From Gimesia aquarii (GTDB taxonomy: Bacteria > Planctomycetota > Planctomycetia > Planctomycetales > Planctomycetaceae), in contig NZ_CP037920.1 of the NCBI RefSeq assembly GCF_007748195.1, positions 744,001-808,000 on the forward strand: a DNA stretch of 64,000 nucleotides. The letters are read 5' to 3'. Every line of letters starts with the position of its first letter. The first letter of the stretch is position 1. The translations under genes and the position numbers were made by a program. The notes under the pieces are model-generated. The model worked only from the letters and a program-made list of their open reading frames with translations. It did not search any database and was not told where the DNA came from. Shown in pieces: positions 1-9,584 of the stretch.

Positions 1-991
1 TGAAAACAATTATCCAAAGGCCGCTACCAACTACATATTTGACAAGGTTAGATATTCCAGAAGGAGACCAGAACGCTTCAATCAAGGCAGCCACAACCAG
101 CATGACGGCAGCTCCTCCTGCGATTTGAACCGCCTCGAGTCCACGGACTTGTAATGACTGAAAACGCGTTCTTTGACCAGGATGAATGAGGGCGTCACCC
201 AAAATCAATCCCGCTCCTCCGGCAACGGCTATCGCCGTCAATTCAAATGAGCCATGTGAGATGACGAAACTCAAAAATCGCTCTCCATTTCCCTGGCTGA
301 CAATATAACCTGAAACAGCTCCCAGAAAGATGCCATTGAATAACAAGGTGTAGATCGTCCCAACTCCCAGTAGAATCCCCAGTGCAAAACACTGTAGCGC
401 AATTCCTACATTATGATTAATATAAAACCCCGCCATCGATGCCCTTTGATCTCCGAATGTGGATTCCTCAGATAGAAAACTGTCTTTCTCATCTGTTCTA
501 TCTGTTGTTTTTTCCTCTTCATTATTTAAGGGACTCTCTTCACCATACATCAGATCGAAGTTAGCCATCATCTCTTCTGGAATGATGCGAGTTGCCAGGC
601 TGGGATTATTCTGCACAACATACCAACTGATACCGAGGGGTAAAAAAAACAAGAGGCATGCAGTAAGAAAGTAACCAATATTGGCTCGAAAGAGGCGAGG
701 AAAACCAACAGCGAGATAATGGAATACACCTGCTAAATTTGCAGGTGGTGCACCATAAAACAGGTTATGTCCACGGGCTACCAGATCGTTCAAGTAGGAA
801 GTTAAATCATGTCCCCAGCCACGAGAACGAATCGTGGCCAAGTCATTGGAGACTTCTCGTAACAGTTGAGAATATTTCGAAATTTCTTCTGCAGGTAGTT
901 TGGTAAACGATTCCCTCCGTATACTCATCAGAAATTCTTCAAATTGTTTCCAATGTGGTTGGCGCTGTTGAATAAATTTGTGTTTATCCAA
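1..991 (-). CDS. Stage II sporulation protein M (SpoIIM) family membrane protein, partial
   Basis: Open frame of 330 codons running off the left edge. I read it from a TTG at 991 that overlaps the stop of the upstream RDD gene (TTGGATAA, 8-base overlap, so translational coupling is likely). The N-terminus has the QQRQPHWKQFE type opening of SpoIIM-family proteins. Next come a soluble helical segment, one hydrophobic helix (about residues 110-130), an acidic linker and a C-terminal multi-helix membrane part with the family's HGSFELTA motif. In non-sporulating bacteria these proteins pair with RDD proteins near MoxR/DUF58 genes; their function is not settled. Nearly complete: only the last few residues lie outside the window. 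Confidence 0.8.
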   Translation of the reverse strand, partial: MDKHKFIQQRQPHWKQFEEFLMSIRRESFTKLPAEEISKYSQLLREVSNDLATIRSRGWGHDLTSYLNDLVARGHNLFYGAPPANLAGVFHYLAVGFPRLFRANIGYFLTACLLFFLPLGISWYVVQNNPSLATRIIPEEMMANFDLMYGEESPLNNEEEKTTDRTDEKDSFLSEESTFGDQRASMAGFYINHNVGIALQCFALGILLGVGTIYTLLFNGIFLGAVSGYIVSQGNGERFLSFVISHGSFELTAIAVAGGAGLILGDALIHPGQRTRFQSLQVRGLEAVQIAGGAAVMLVVAALIEAFWSPSGISNLVKYVVGSGLWIIVF

Positions 992-1874
992 GACTCACCT
1001 CCCTATTTCGAATTCGACTTTGGTTAGAAACCGTGAATTCATCTTCTTCCTGATGATTGGAAAGACTAAATGTTTGATAAACTGAAGCAAGAAATGCCAT
1101 GGGGTATTGTTCCACTTTTTGAGAATCGCCAGAATATTTTAATCGTTCTGCCAAACTTTTAGCTAAAATACCGGCCAATGCGTGCCCACGTTCGTAAGTG
1201 AGCACATGTCGGCGTCCCATAAATTCATCAATGAGGGAGAGGACTTCATCCCGTGGTACAAAACTACCGATGTCATTTTTATTCAGTGGTTGAATTTTCT
1301 TGAGTATCACTGGCTTTCTAGGCAGCTTCAACGAACGTTCCTGGATCACTACAGTTCCCGCTACAAGGTCACCAAGTCTTTGAAAGCGTCTTGTCAGCAG
1401 CATGGATGTGATGCCGATACCATAGAAAATAATTGCGTCTGCACTACGCGCGAGGTTGCGCAACAATGCCGGCCAGAAAGTTATAGGATATCCACCATCG
1501 CGAATTACACGTAAACCACAAATATGCTTACCAATAGATTGTCCTTTGAAGAAGCCTTCCGAAATAGTGTAGTAGCCCCAGGTATTTAAAAACATGATAA
1601 CCAGGAAGATCCCAATGGCTGTCCCCGGTAACACTATGCCAATCATGTTTATAACCATCATCGCTCCGAACAAAATTGCTAAGCGAATTGCCAGATCGAT
1701 CATATAGGCGATGTATCGTTGAGCAGGACCAGCAAGTTGATATGTCAGAACAACATTCTCAGGTGTTTCAATTTTCATTTCCAAGCTGAGAACTTCACGC
1801 TGAGCTGTAAAATTCTGCTGAGGAAAATTAGCTGAAGTGGGGACCGTTTCGTCGCTGGTTATTGTAGAAATCAT
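984..1874 (-). CDS. RDD family integral membrane protein
   Basis: 296 residues. After about 32 polar residues comes the typical RDD opening (TPENVVLTYQLAG, then RYIAYMIDLAIR). Two or three hydrophobic helices follow, with a GQSIGKHICGLRVIRDGG stretch typical of the family, then about 100 cytoplasmic residues. The family has conserved Arg-Asp-Asp residues; a transport role has been proposed but is unproven here. It overlaps the SpoIIM gene by 8 bases, so the two are probably one operon. The start could also be the internal Met at about 1778, just before the conserved domain, which would drop the polar tail. Confidence 0.82.
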   Translation of the reverse strand: MISTITSDETVPTSANFPQQNFTAQREVLSLEMKIETPENVVLTYQLAGPAQRYIAYMIDLAIRLAILFGAMMVINMIGIVLPGTAIGIFLVIMFLNTWGYYTISEGFFKGQSIGKHICGLRVIRDGGYPITFWPALLRNLARSADAIIFYGIGITSMLLTRRFQRLGDLVAGTVVIQERSLKLPRKPVILKKIQPLNKNDIGSFVPRDEVLSLIDEFMGRRHVLTYERGHALAGILAKSLAERLKYSGDSQKVEQYPMAFLASVYQTFSLSNHQEEDEFTVSNQSRIRNREVSLG

Positions 1875-2194
1875 GAAACGCTAATGTTTGAGCATACAGG
1901 GATGTTTAAGTTCACAAAGTACTGACATTTATACTGCTTATTATAGACCAACTGTCGTTTTCGTATCTATACTCACATATTTTTTTACTGAAATCTCGAT
2001 TTCATCGTTTTCTGACGACCGCTTAACTGGCTATAATTATTAAGTACCCGCCGGCAAATCAATGAAGTATCGTTCAGATCAATAGCCACTATCGCTCACA
2101 TGATGTATTTGTATGGCAAGTTCTGTATGTTCCTGAAATTCGATGATACTTTTTACGATACCAAACAGAATTAGTTGAGAGTAAGGATGAACTG
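1875..2194. other. Intergenic region between divergent genes
   Basis: About 320 bases between the RDD gene (leftward) and the squalene-cyclase-repeat gene (rightward). AT-rich, with no convincing ORF. A TATAAT hexamer lies at 2032-2037 with a poor TCTGAC -35 candidate 15 bases upstream, so it is only a weak promoter suggestion for the rightward gene. I see no RNA gene or terminator. Confidence 0.5.
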
Positions 2195-3325
2195 ATGCGA
2201 ATTAATCGACGAATATTGAACATTACCAGCCTGTGTGCCTTTATTCTGACAAGTCTCTTTTCAATTGCTTCTGCTGAAGAACCAGCTAAAGATGAGATCA
2301 ACTTGCAAAAGTTGAAAAAAACACAGATGAAGGGGATCAATTTTCTGAAGAACAGTCAATTAGAGGACGGACTGTGGACGACAGAAACTGTGCCTGGAAT
2401 AAGTGCATTAGTAACAACTGCATTATTAGAAAGTGGAGTCCCAGCAAGTGATCCTGTTGTTGCTAAAGCACTCAGTCGTTTAGAGGGTTTTATAAAGAAG
2501 GATGGCGGCATCTATTATGCGAAAAGTAATCATCGAAATTACGAAACCTGTATTTCAATCATGGCATTTAGTGCTGCTAATCAGAACGGGCGTTACAATA
2601 CAATCATTAAAAACGCAGAAAAGTTTTTGCGCGGGTTACAATGGGATGAAGGAGAAGGAATAGAATCTTCGGATACTGCCTTTGGTGGTGCTGGTTATGG
2701 AAGTCATCAGCGACCTGACCTTTCAAATACACAATACCTCATTGAAGCATTACGAAAAGCGGGTGTCAAATCGGATGACCCTGCAATCCAGAAGGCTTTA
2801 GTTTTTGTTTCACGCACACAAAATTTGGAATCGGAACATAATACAACTCCTTTTTCATCCAAAGTGAATGATGGAGGTTTCTATTACACTCCTGCTGCCG
2901 GTGGAACTTCACAAGCAGGCAAGACACCCGATGGAGGTCTGCGGTCTTATGGTAGTATGACATACGCTGGTCTTAAAAGCATGATCTACGCCGGTGTGGA
3001 TAAAGATGATAAAAGGGTCAAGGCAGCAAAAGAGTGGATTCGTCGTCACTATTCTCTGAAAGAAAATCCGGGCATGGGGCAGATGGGTCTTTATTATTAC
3101 TTTCATACTTTTGCCAAAGCTTTAGACACAATGCAGGTCAATCTATTTAAGGATGCGGAAGGCCATGTCCATAATTGGCGCGCAGAATTGATTACTCGGT
3201 TAGAGAAACTCCAGCAGCCAAATGGGAGTTGGACCAACAAGACAGAACGTTGGTACGAGGCTGACCCCAATCTGGCAACCGCTTATGCTTTACTGGCACT
3301 GGCATATTGCCAACCCACTAAATAA
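2195..3325 (+). CDS. Secreted squalene cyclase/prenyltransferase-repeat protein
   Basis: 376 residues. A signal peptide (hydrophobic residues about 10-25, cleavage after ASA near residue 27) is followed by repeated alpha/alpha-barrel units of the terpene-cyclase/prenyltransferase fold. QW-like motifs are visible: EDGLW near residue 60 and PNGSW near 345, plus GGFYY and [13 protein letters not shown] in between. Planctomycetes carry many secreted copies of this fold. They lack an obvious DxDD cyclase signature, as here, so squalene cyclisation should not be assumed; an envelope binding or structural role is equally possible. Stands alone between divergent and convergent neighbours. Confidence 0.78.
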   Translation: MRINRRILNITSLCAFILTSLFSIASAEEPAKDEINLQKLKKTQMKGINFLKNSQLEDGLWTTETVPGISALVTTALLESGVPASDPVVAKALSRLEGFIKKDGGIYYAKSNHRNYETCISIMAFSAANQNGRYNTIIKNAEKFLRGLQWDEGEGIESSDTAFGGAGYGSHQRPDLSNTQYLIEALRKAGVKSDDPAIQKALVFVSRTQNLESEHNTTPFSSKVNDGGFYYTPAAGGTSQAGKTPDGGLRSYGSMTYAGLKSMIYAGVDKDDKRVKAAKEWIRRHYSLKENPGMGQMGLYYYFHTFAKALDTMQVNLFKDAEGHVHNWRAELITRLEKLQQPNGSWTNKTERWYEADPNLATAYALLALAYCQPTK

Positions 3326-3343
3326 GAATTCAATGACGCTTTG

Positions 3344-4072
3344 TTAGGTGTGGAAAGGGGGGATCTCCACGAGGTTCGTTCCATCAATCATTCCGACCAC
3401 ATATTGAGAGACTCGATTGATGATTTCATCAATCATAATTTGACCCGCTTCAGCTGTAGCCTCTAAAGGCTCTTGATCTTCTTGATCACGCATGGCATCC
3501 TGACGCACATTTTCTGGAAATGCCGCAAGAGCAAATGCTGTTTCAAATTCCTGCGCATGCCCTGGAAAGCGTTTTGTTTTTAGATTTGTTGTCGCCACTT
3601 CTTCAGGTAACAGGTTCCAATACGATTCAAAATGTAGATTGATCTCAAGTCGTTGTTGAAATTGCCCCCACATACCTAAACAGGGGGCAATATTTCCACC
3701 ATGACCGTTCAGAACAAGAATGTGATTGAACCCTGCTTGATGCATACTGCGAATGGTATCAAATAAGACGCTGAGCCAACTACCAGGAAGTGCAGACAGT
3801 GTGCCAGGATGTCGCATGTGGTGCTCGCTGATACCAATATTCATTGAAGGTGCTACAATGACGTGCGGCGAAAGTTTATTGGCAACTTCGGTTGCGATGA
3901 GCATGACACTCCTCCAATCATGTTCCATTGCCAGGTGTTCCAAATGTTGTTCCGTTGCTGCGACAGGAATAATACATGCCTTCAATTCACCCGATTGCAT
4001 CCGTTCACGAAATTCTCGCCTGGTATGTTTGTGGAGAAGAATTTCCGAGTTATGATCATTTGATTCAGACAT
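3344..4072 (-). CDS. Creatininase family amidohydrolase
   Basis: 242 residues from the ATG at 4072, preceded by AGGAA 8 bases upstream; an upstream TTG at 4123 would add 17 residues but has no comparable ribosome site. The family's metal-site motifs are recognisable: ATEQHLEHL (usual EQHGPHL), VLNGHGGN and HAQEFETA, which supply His, Asp and Glu ligands to a dinuclear centre. Members include creatinine amidohydrolase, mycofactocin peptidase MftE and FAPy deformylase, so the substrate cannot be named. No pathway partner lies nearby. Confidence 0.85.
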   Translation of the reverse strand: MSESNDHNSEILLHKHTRREFRERMQSGELKACIIPVAATEQHLEHLAMEHDWRSVMLIATEVANKLSPHVIVAPSMNIGISEHHMRHPGTLSALPGSWLSVLFDTIRSMHQAGFNHILVLNGHGGNIAPCLGMWGQFQQRLEINLHFESYWNLLPEEVATTNLKTKRFPGHAQEFETAFALAAFPENVRQDAMRDQEDQEPLEATAEAGQIMIDEIINRVSQYVVGMIDGTNLVEIPPFHT

Positions 4073-4164
4073 GCATTTCGTTCCTGAAGTTTGTTTTGAG
4101 GTTGTAACTAATAATGAAAGCAATCAGAGCATTCTAATGATATTTAACGAACGGCTAATAGAAG

Positions 4165-4626
4165 TCAACGTTCCAGCATCTTTTCCATTACATGATATCC
4201 TGGTAGCTTAAATCCGAGTTCTTGATATGTCGATTGCGCACGTCCGTTCTCTTTTTCAACATAAAGTCGTAGACCTACAACATCTGAATTTGATTGGGCC
4301 AGATTTTCGATATGCTGAGACAGCCTCTGAAAAACTCCTTGTCTTCGATAATCGGGATGTACGTATACACTTTGGAACCACCAAAACTCACCGTTCCTCC
4401 AATCGCTCCATTCGCGAGTGTACATGACCTGACCTATTACGTTTGATTGATAACGGGCAACATAGTATTGACAGCCGCGTGTATTACTGAGTGATTCAAC
4501 AACACCAGCTCTGACTAACTTTTGATCCAGGGATTTGGACTCTGTCTCCTGGGCTAAACGAATGTTAAATTCGGTAATAATGTCACAGTCTTCCAACGTT
4601 GCTTGATCGATTTGGATATCGAGCAT
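4165..4626 (-). CDS. GNAT family N-acetyltransferase
   Basis: 153 residues from the ATG at 4626, with GAAGGG 9 bases upstream (a TTG at 4641 is the less likely start). Shows the GNAT order: N-terminal ATLEDCDIITEFN helix, central beta strand (WFQSVYVHPDYRRQG) carrying the acetyl-CoA site, then the C-terminal NGRAQSTYQELGF motif. The acetyl-CoA loop reads RRQGVF instead of the usual Q/RxxGxG/A. Substrate unknown. Codirectional with the creatininase gene, 92 bases away, possibly cotranscribed. Confidence 0.85.
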   Translation of the reverse strand: MLDIQIDQATLEDCDIITEFNIRLAQETESKSLDQKLVRAGVVESLSNTRGCQYYVARYQSNVIGQVMYTREWSDWRNGEFWWFQSVYVHPDYRRQGVFQRLSQHIENLAQSNSDVVGLRLYVEKENGRAQSTYQELGFKLPGYHVMEKMLER

Positions 4627-4910
4627 GAAAGAGCCCTTCAAGAAAAAAAATAGAATTCAAACTTCAATCTAACAGTTCAGAGCTTCCATTGTCTTTGCCA
4701 TGGAATAAGTTGTGTAAAATTTTTGTAAACGATCACTTGAGGGAAATGTATGTAGGCAAAGCAATTTTTTTTGATTTTTGGGTTTTTAGTGAAGAATGGA
4801 GAAACTTTCAAAGTGAATATGGCGATATTAGGTAAAACAGCATAAATGGTTTTGCAAGGATGCATGGTCAAAATTTTTAGGAAGCGCCATTTTTACGTCC
4901 GAGTTAAATC

Positions 4911-6182
4911 ATGACGCTGGGAGATAGAGCCTTGAGAAGTTCAGGGGAACGACAATATCGATTAGATACCAATGCGCGTTTATCAACGATGCATACTAAT
5001 TGGACCAAGATGTTCATTGGTGTGACTGCTGGCGTATTGAGCATGTATTTCATGGTAGCTCGGCCGATGTTGAATCAGATCGGTCAACTGCAGGCAGAAT
5101 TAGTTATTGTACAAAATGATATGGACAAACTGGTTGGAGCAAAGACCAGTGCCTGGCAGGTCAATAATCTGTTGTCGGTCTTAAATTCGCAGGCCCAACA
5201 AATCACAAACGCCCAAGCTACTGTAGCAGAAATTCGAGATTTGCGAGTGTTACTCGATGAAGAGTCTGAGCAGACAGATCAGGCTTTGGCTTCTTTTCAG
5301 AAGATCGATGATTTTCAGAAACAAGTGATTCAACAAAAAGATTTAACTTCAAAAGCCCGCTTGACTCTGGATGAAATGCTGGCGATGCAGGACCAGCTGG
5401 CTTCTCAAAAAACGCAAACTGCAGTCACGCTTTCTACGTTAGAAGAAATGATCAAGCTTCAAAAAATGGCGTTAGATCAATCTTCCAGGATTAAAGACGC
5501 ACAGGTTGCCTTTGGTGAGTTTATTGAATTCAAAAAGCAGATTGTTGATCAGTCTGGGAAGTTGGAAGTTGCTCGTGAAAACAGTCAGAAAATGATTGCT
5601 CTGCAAGATAGTATGGTGGCTCAGTCAGAATCACTTACTGCTGCAGAAAAAAGTGCCCGACAACTTGTATCACTACAAAAAGTTCTGACTAATGACGAAT
5701 TAAAGATTACAGAGGCTGATACGAATTTGCAGTCGCTGATGGCAATTCAGACTAAGCTACTGGCAGAGACAGGACGCGTTGTTGATGCTATTGAGACGTT
5801 AGAAGTGCTTTCGGATTTACAAGATCGACTGAAAGAGCAAGTTGCATCCATGAACGGTATGAGGCGTGAACTGCTTGACATTGTTCTGATGGAGAGCACT
5901 GTCGCAAAAGCGACTCGAATCCTGGAACCATTGGTAGAGTTAGGCAATCTGAGTCGGTTGAGTGATGCAGAAGTTCGAGAAGCAGCCCGTGTGATCATGG
6001 ATCAGCGAGATACTCGGATGGGTAAACTTTCCTCACCAAAGTATCGCCGAACTCATCACGGTCCAGTACCTTCACGGACATCACAACTGACCTCAGATGA
6101 GAACACTTCATTAGAAGTAGAAGATAGCAGCAGCGGTGTTGAAGATAAGCTCGTTCCTACACCACCTGCTGATGAAGAGTAA
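4911..6182 (+). CDS. Membrane-anchored coiled-coil protein with ten 24-residue repeats
   Basis: 423 residues with no named family that I recognise. A single hydrophobic helix (about residues 33-52) follows a short basic N-terminus. Residues 86-325 divide without insertion or deletion into ten consecutive 24-residue units: hydrophobic at positions 2 and 6, Gln commonly at 3 and 9, Ala at 16, hydrophobic at 20 and 23-24. The C-terminal part contains LSRLSDAEVREAAR and an acidic low-complexity tail. Predicted to be anchored in the inner membrane with a long helical rod. The start could instead be Met27 (4989); neither site has a clear Shine-Dalgarno. A strong hairpin follows the stop. Confidence 0.72.
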   Translation: MTLGDRALRSSGERQYRLDTNARLSTMHTNWTKMFIGVTAGVLSMYFMVARPMLNQIGQLQAELVIVQNDMDKLVGAKTSAWQVNNLLSVLNSQAQQITNAQATVAEIRDLRVLLDEESEQTDQALASFQKIDDFQKQVIQQKDLTSKARLTLDEMLAMQDQLASQKTQTAVTLSTLEEMIKLQKMALDQSSRIKDAQVAFGEFIEFKKQIVDQSGKLEVARENSQKMIALQDSMVAQSESLTAAEKSARQLVSLQKVLTNDELKITEADTNLQSLMAIQTKLLAETGRVVDAIETLEVLSDLQDRLKEQVASMNGMRRELLDIVLMESTVAKATRILEPLVELGNLSRLSDAEVREAARVIMDQRDTRMGKLSSPKYRRTHHGPVPSRTSQLTSDENTSLEVEDSSSGVEDKLVPTPPADEE

Positions 6183-6220
6183 AGAGAAAACAGTCTCCTG
6201 GGCTGAAAGTGGCTTGAATT

Positions 6221-6257
6221 AAAACAAGGCATGGGTGTTCCATGCCTTGTTTTAATT
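6221..6257. terminator. Bidirectional intrinsic terminator
   Basis: Perfect 15-bp inverted repeat, TAAAACAAGGCATGG (6221-6235) and its complement (6241-6255), with a 5-base loop GTGTT. The A/T ends of the stem supply a short U-rich run on both strands. It lies between the convergent coiled-coil gene and the thioredoxin-like lipoprotein gene and would serve both. Confidence 0.8.
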
Positions 6258-6287
6258 TGGTGAAGAACTATGTGAAAGAAGCTGTAA

Positions 6288-8531
6288 TTACTGTTCTTTT
6301 TTCTCAGGCTTTACTTCTGGTTTTCCTGCTTTTTCTTTTGATTTCTCAGCTGGCTTTGGTGCCGTAGCAGGTTTTTCCTTTTCAGGTTTTGATTTTGGCT
6401 CGGTAGTCTTGTAGGTAATTGTCCCCGATACCGGAACTGAAGCAACCTGAAAGACATCTTTGGAAAGTTCCCCTTGGACGAAAACGACTAAGTGGAGTTT
6501 TTCCAAAGCCAAAGGGGCACCGGTGAAGTTTGCTCCTGATTTTTCTTCAAAGGCTGATAGATAATCTGTGAGACGGCCTTTGAAATCATTCAGTGGCAAC
6601 GTTTTATTCAGAGATAATTTACCATCAACGGCGGGAAAGCCATTTGGCTCGCTTAACATTGATCGCACAATCATATCATGCACATTGATTCCGTTAGGGG
6701 CTTGAAATTGCAGTTCGTCTTCGGCGAGTACCGCGACGAGGCGCAGTGGCTCTTTGATTTTCTCTGTCCCAGACACATTTGCTTTTAATTCTAGATTGTC
6801 ATCTTTGGCAATTGCAGACAGATCGATTTTGACATTGGTATTTTCTGAAAGAGTCGGGATTAGTGCTTCCAGAATTTGTTTATAAGATGAATCAACCTGC
6901 TCAACTCCACCAGCGACACCGGAGATGGGCTGACCATTCAAATTCGTCGATGGTGTTCCACGGTGATTATAAAGAATGAATCGCGCTTCAGAGTCAGTAT
7001 TCGTAAGCGGGTCTGGAGCAGGAATATGTTGATGATATCTTAAGACAATGACTTTGGAGTCTGGGAAAGATGCTTCAATCACACCTGTTGCCAAGTCGGC
7101 GGCAACACAGGGAGGACAGGATGCCCCTGTAAACAACTCAATTAGCGAGACGCGATTCCCCTTCTTTAAATCAACTTCTTTAGCTTCTTTAGAAACAAAG
7201 CTTTGAAGAAAACGTTTGAATGACTTTGTGAGATATTCATCAAGGCCATCTGTCGAACCATGTTTCTCTTTCCAGAGTGTCGTGAGTGTATCCATAGGAT
7301 GTTCATATTTGACAGCCTCAGGATTTTGTTTTGAGACAGCAATGAGTTGTTGTTCCCGACCTGTCAGAGGAGAACCTGCTAAAACTCCGAGGTAATCAAT
7401 CGCCTTATCAATGCTACCGTGTGATTTCTCGTAGGTCACGAGTTCTGTTAAAAGTTGACGATTGTTAGGATGTTCTTTCAATTCGTCCTGAAGTAGTTTT
7501 CCAGCTGCCTGAATCTGTTCGGGTTTATCAGACTTTAATCCAGCACGTGCTCTGGCTAAGGCCATTTCTAATTTCCAGCCACTAAGTGGCGCTACCCCGT
7601 CTTTGATCAATTTGTCTGCCTGATCCAAATACTTTACAGCCAGATCAGAGTCGGAATCACTCCTCGCCAACATAGAACCAACACTGATTAAAGAATTCGC
7701 TTCCTGTCGTGTCCCCCAAAGTTTCGCCGTTTCCAGATAACGACTGATAATTTCTTCAATCGTTTTTTTATCTTTCTTCTGGCTGAGGGCGATCGCCATT
7801 AATGTGGGATAGGCATCCATGATCAGCGGAACGGACTTCATTTTGAGAGTGAACTCGTTCAGTTGTTTAAATGGATCGGGAGATTGCATTGCCTGCATTA
7901 ATTCCTGTGAACCAGGTGAAGGCATTGGGCCTTTAATTTTGCTAAAATCCGTTTCCATAGTTGGCAATAAGAGTGCGGGTATGCAGTTTTCATTGTTAAA
8001 GGAAATATTTCCCAGGATCACACCCTGGTCCAATTGTAGTTTTCCTTGAAAACTCAATCGGAGAAATTCTTTTCCATCGTTTAACAGGCTCTCGTTAAAT
8101 TCCACTGTAGTATCACTGACTTTAGATGACACGATTTTTGCTGGTGCGACATCTGCTCCTTTAGCAAGAATTTTGACTGCTTGTGCTTCGGTTTTTTCTT
8201 TGGATTGGTTTTTATCTTCGTTCGTAGTCGCATTTAGAGTAATCTTATAAAGGTACAATGGCATCATCTGCTCACGCTGTGGTAGCATTAAAACCCAGTT
8301 GCCTTGAACCGTTTTGGGAAGCTCCGGAATTTTGGGTTTTTCGTTTTCCTTTTCAGAAGGTCCTTCGGTTTCTGCTGACGAAGATGCGGGATCACCTGTG
8401 GTTTTTTGAGCGGTTTGCTCGGTTGACGAGGATGGTTGATTGTCACTGCTTGGTTCTGAGCCTTTCTGCTGGCAGCCGACAGTGATAATCAGCAAGCAGA
8501 GTATTAGGCTAACTCGAGAAATCGAAAGCAT
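6288..8531 (-). CDS. Thioredoxin-fold lipoprotein with CPPC motif
   Basis: 747 residues from the ATG at 8531, with GAGG 8 bases upstream (an upstream TTG at 8543 is less likely). Signal peptide MLSISRVSLILCLLIITVGC has a clear lipobox (TVGC), so the protein is lipid-anchored. A Ser/Thr/Glu-rich linker and a helical-repeat-like middle (about residues 240-400) precede a thioredoxin-like segment with FTGASCPPCVAAD (Cys at about 472 and 475) and a later cis-Pro-like GTPSTN. The tail is Lys/Pro/Glu-rich. The CPPC pair suggests disulfide or thiol chemistry in the periplasm or outer membrane; partner unknown. Size and middle region are unusual for a thioredoxin family member. Confidence 0.7.
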   Translation of the reverse strand: MLSISRVSLILCLLIITVGCQQKGSEPSSDNQPSSSTEQTAQKTTGDPASSSAETEGPSEKENEKPKIPELPKTVQGNWVLMLPQREQMMPLYLYKITLNATTNEDKNQSKEKTEAQAVKILAKGADVAPAKIVSSKVSDTTVEFNESLLNDGKEFLRLSFQGKLQLDQGVILGNISFNNENCIPALLLPTMETDFSKIKGPMPSPGSQELMQAMQSPDPFKQLNEFTLKMKSVPLIMDAYPTLMAIALSQKKDKKTIEEIISRYLETAKLWGTRQEANSLISVGSMLARSDSDSDLAVKYLDQADKLIKDGVAPLSGWKLEMALARARAGLKSDKPEQIQAAGKLLQDELKEHPNNRQLLTELVTYEKSHGSIDKAIDYLGVLAGSPLTGREQQLIAVSKQNPEAVKYEHPMDTLTTLWKEKHGSTDGLDEYLTKSFKRFLQSFVSKEAKEVDLKKGNRVSLIELFTGASCPPCVAADLATGVIEASFPDSKVIVLRYHQHIPAPDPLTNTDSEARFILYNHRGTPSTNLNGQPISGVAGGVEQVDSSYKQILEALIPTLSENTNVKIDLSAIAKDDNLELKANVSGTEKIKEPLRLVAVLAEDELQFQAPNGINVHDMIVRSMLSEPNGFPAVDGKLSLNKTLPLNDFKGRLTDYLSAFEEKSGANFTGAPLALEKLHLVVFVQGELSKDVFQVASVPVSGTITYKTTEPKSKPEKEKPATAPKPAEKSKEKAGKPEVKPEKKEQ

Positions 8532-8763
8532 TTTTGTCCTCAAAAAAATTTAAGTGAAATTTATTCGAAAGTAGTTCTTATCCTGGTTTTATACGAATTC
8601 AGTACAAATGTTGATGGATATTAAATAAAAAAGGTCAATCTTCTCAAAATTGGACAGTGATTGACTTATTCCTGTATTTGTAGACAGGTATTTGTTGTTA
8701 GATTCGTGGAGTGTTTCTTTAGTTGATTTCTCCCCATTTATACTCTGCATAATACAGATTTTT

Positions 8764-9531
8764 TTACACGCTACCGAGTTCCTGCTTTAGATCTGTCAAT
8801 TGTTGGCTTAACACTTGAACGGATTCTGTCAACATTTCAATCTGTTGTTTCATGGATTGATTCTCAGTCTGGAGTTGTTCAATCATTTGTAGCAAGCTAC
8901 TCTCGTCACTCGAAGAAGTATTTACGGCAGGCTGATTGTGGGGGCCGCTTTCGTCTTTAGCCGATTCACTTTCGAGTGAAGATTCAAACCCCAGTTTTTT
9001 GCTTTCACTTTCTTTATACCAGTTGTGATCAACCTCGATGCCACGCCGTTCGATGCTTCCATTAGATTGTACATAGTTTTGGTCAAGAAGGCTCTTAAAT
9101 TCTGCTCGCAGTTGATCTAAAGATTCAATTGGTACCATTCGACTGGCTCGACCGCGGAGTTCGCCCATCGTTTGACGGCCGCGCAACCACAGTTCTGTTA
9201 ATATCGCCAGTTGAGGTTCTGTAAAATTGAATCGATGGCGCATGTAATGCCTGTAACGTTCAGTGCGACCACTTTCTGAGTGAACAACAGCCACAATGCC
9301 GGTTTCACGAAGTGTCTCCAGCGTTTCAAAGACTTGTGATTCGCTGTAATGTGAGATTGGATCCCTATTACTTTTTTGATTGCAACCTGTTGTGATTGCC
9401 TTTAATGTAAGAGGGTATTGATCGGGAGTGGTAAATGCTTTCTCTAGTAAAACACCTAGCACGCGGCGTTGTGGTTTTGAAAGTTCTGTGATTTTCAGGA
9501 GTTCTTTTTCTCCTTGAGTTGTATCATTCAT
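8764..9531 (-). CDS. yceH: YceH family (DUF480) protein
   Basis: 255 residues. N-terminal two-thirds match DUF480/YceH: QRRVLGVLLEKAFTTPDQYP, then GCNQKSNRDPI, HRFNFTEPQLAILTELWLRG and QTMGELRGRASRM. The fold is two winged-helix domains. After residue about 170 there is a Ser/Glu-rich linker and a C-terminal coiled coil of about 40 residues (LLQMIEQLQTENQSMKQQIE), common in members outside Enterobacteria. Cellular role is not firmly known. Likely cotranscribed with the M28 peptidase upstream (53-base gap). Confidence 0.92.
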   Translation of the reverse strand: MNDTTQGEKELLKITELSKPQRRVLGVLLEKAFTTPDQYPLTLKAITTGCNQKSNRDPISHYSESQVFETLETLRETGIVAVVHSESGRTERYRHYMRHRFNFTEPQLAILTELWLRGRQTMGELRGRASRMVPIESLDQLRAEFKSLLDQNYVQSNGSIERRGIEVDHNWYKESESKKLGFESSLESESAKDESGPHNQPAVNTSSSDESSLLQMIEQLQTENQSMKQQIEMLTESVQVLSQQLTDLKQELGSV

Positions 9532-9584
9532 CTTAATTTCTATTTTCTTTGTTGAGTAGAATGCTTAAGTCTGGGAAAGAGATT

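Noticed and set aside
4677..4871. Minus-strand frame of 64 codons between GNAT and the repeat protein
   Set aside because: AT-rich intergenic DNA, no ribosome site, no family-like features.
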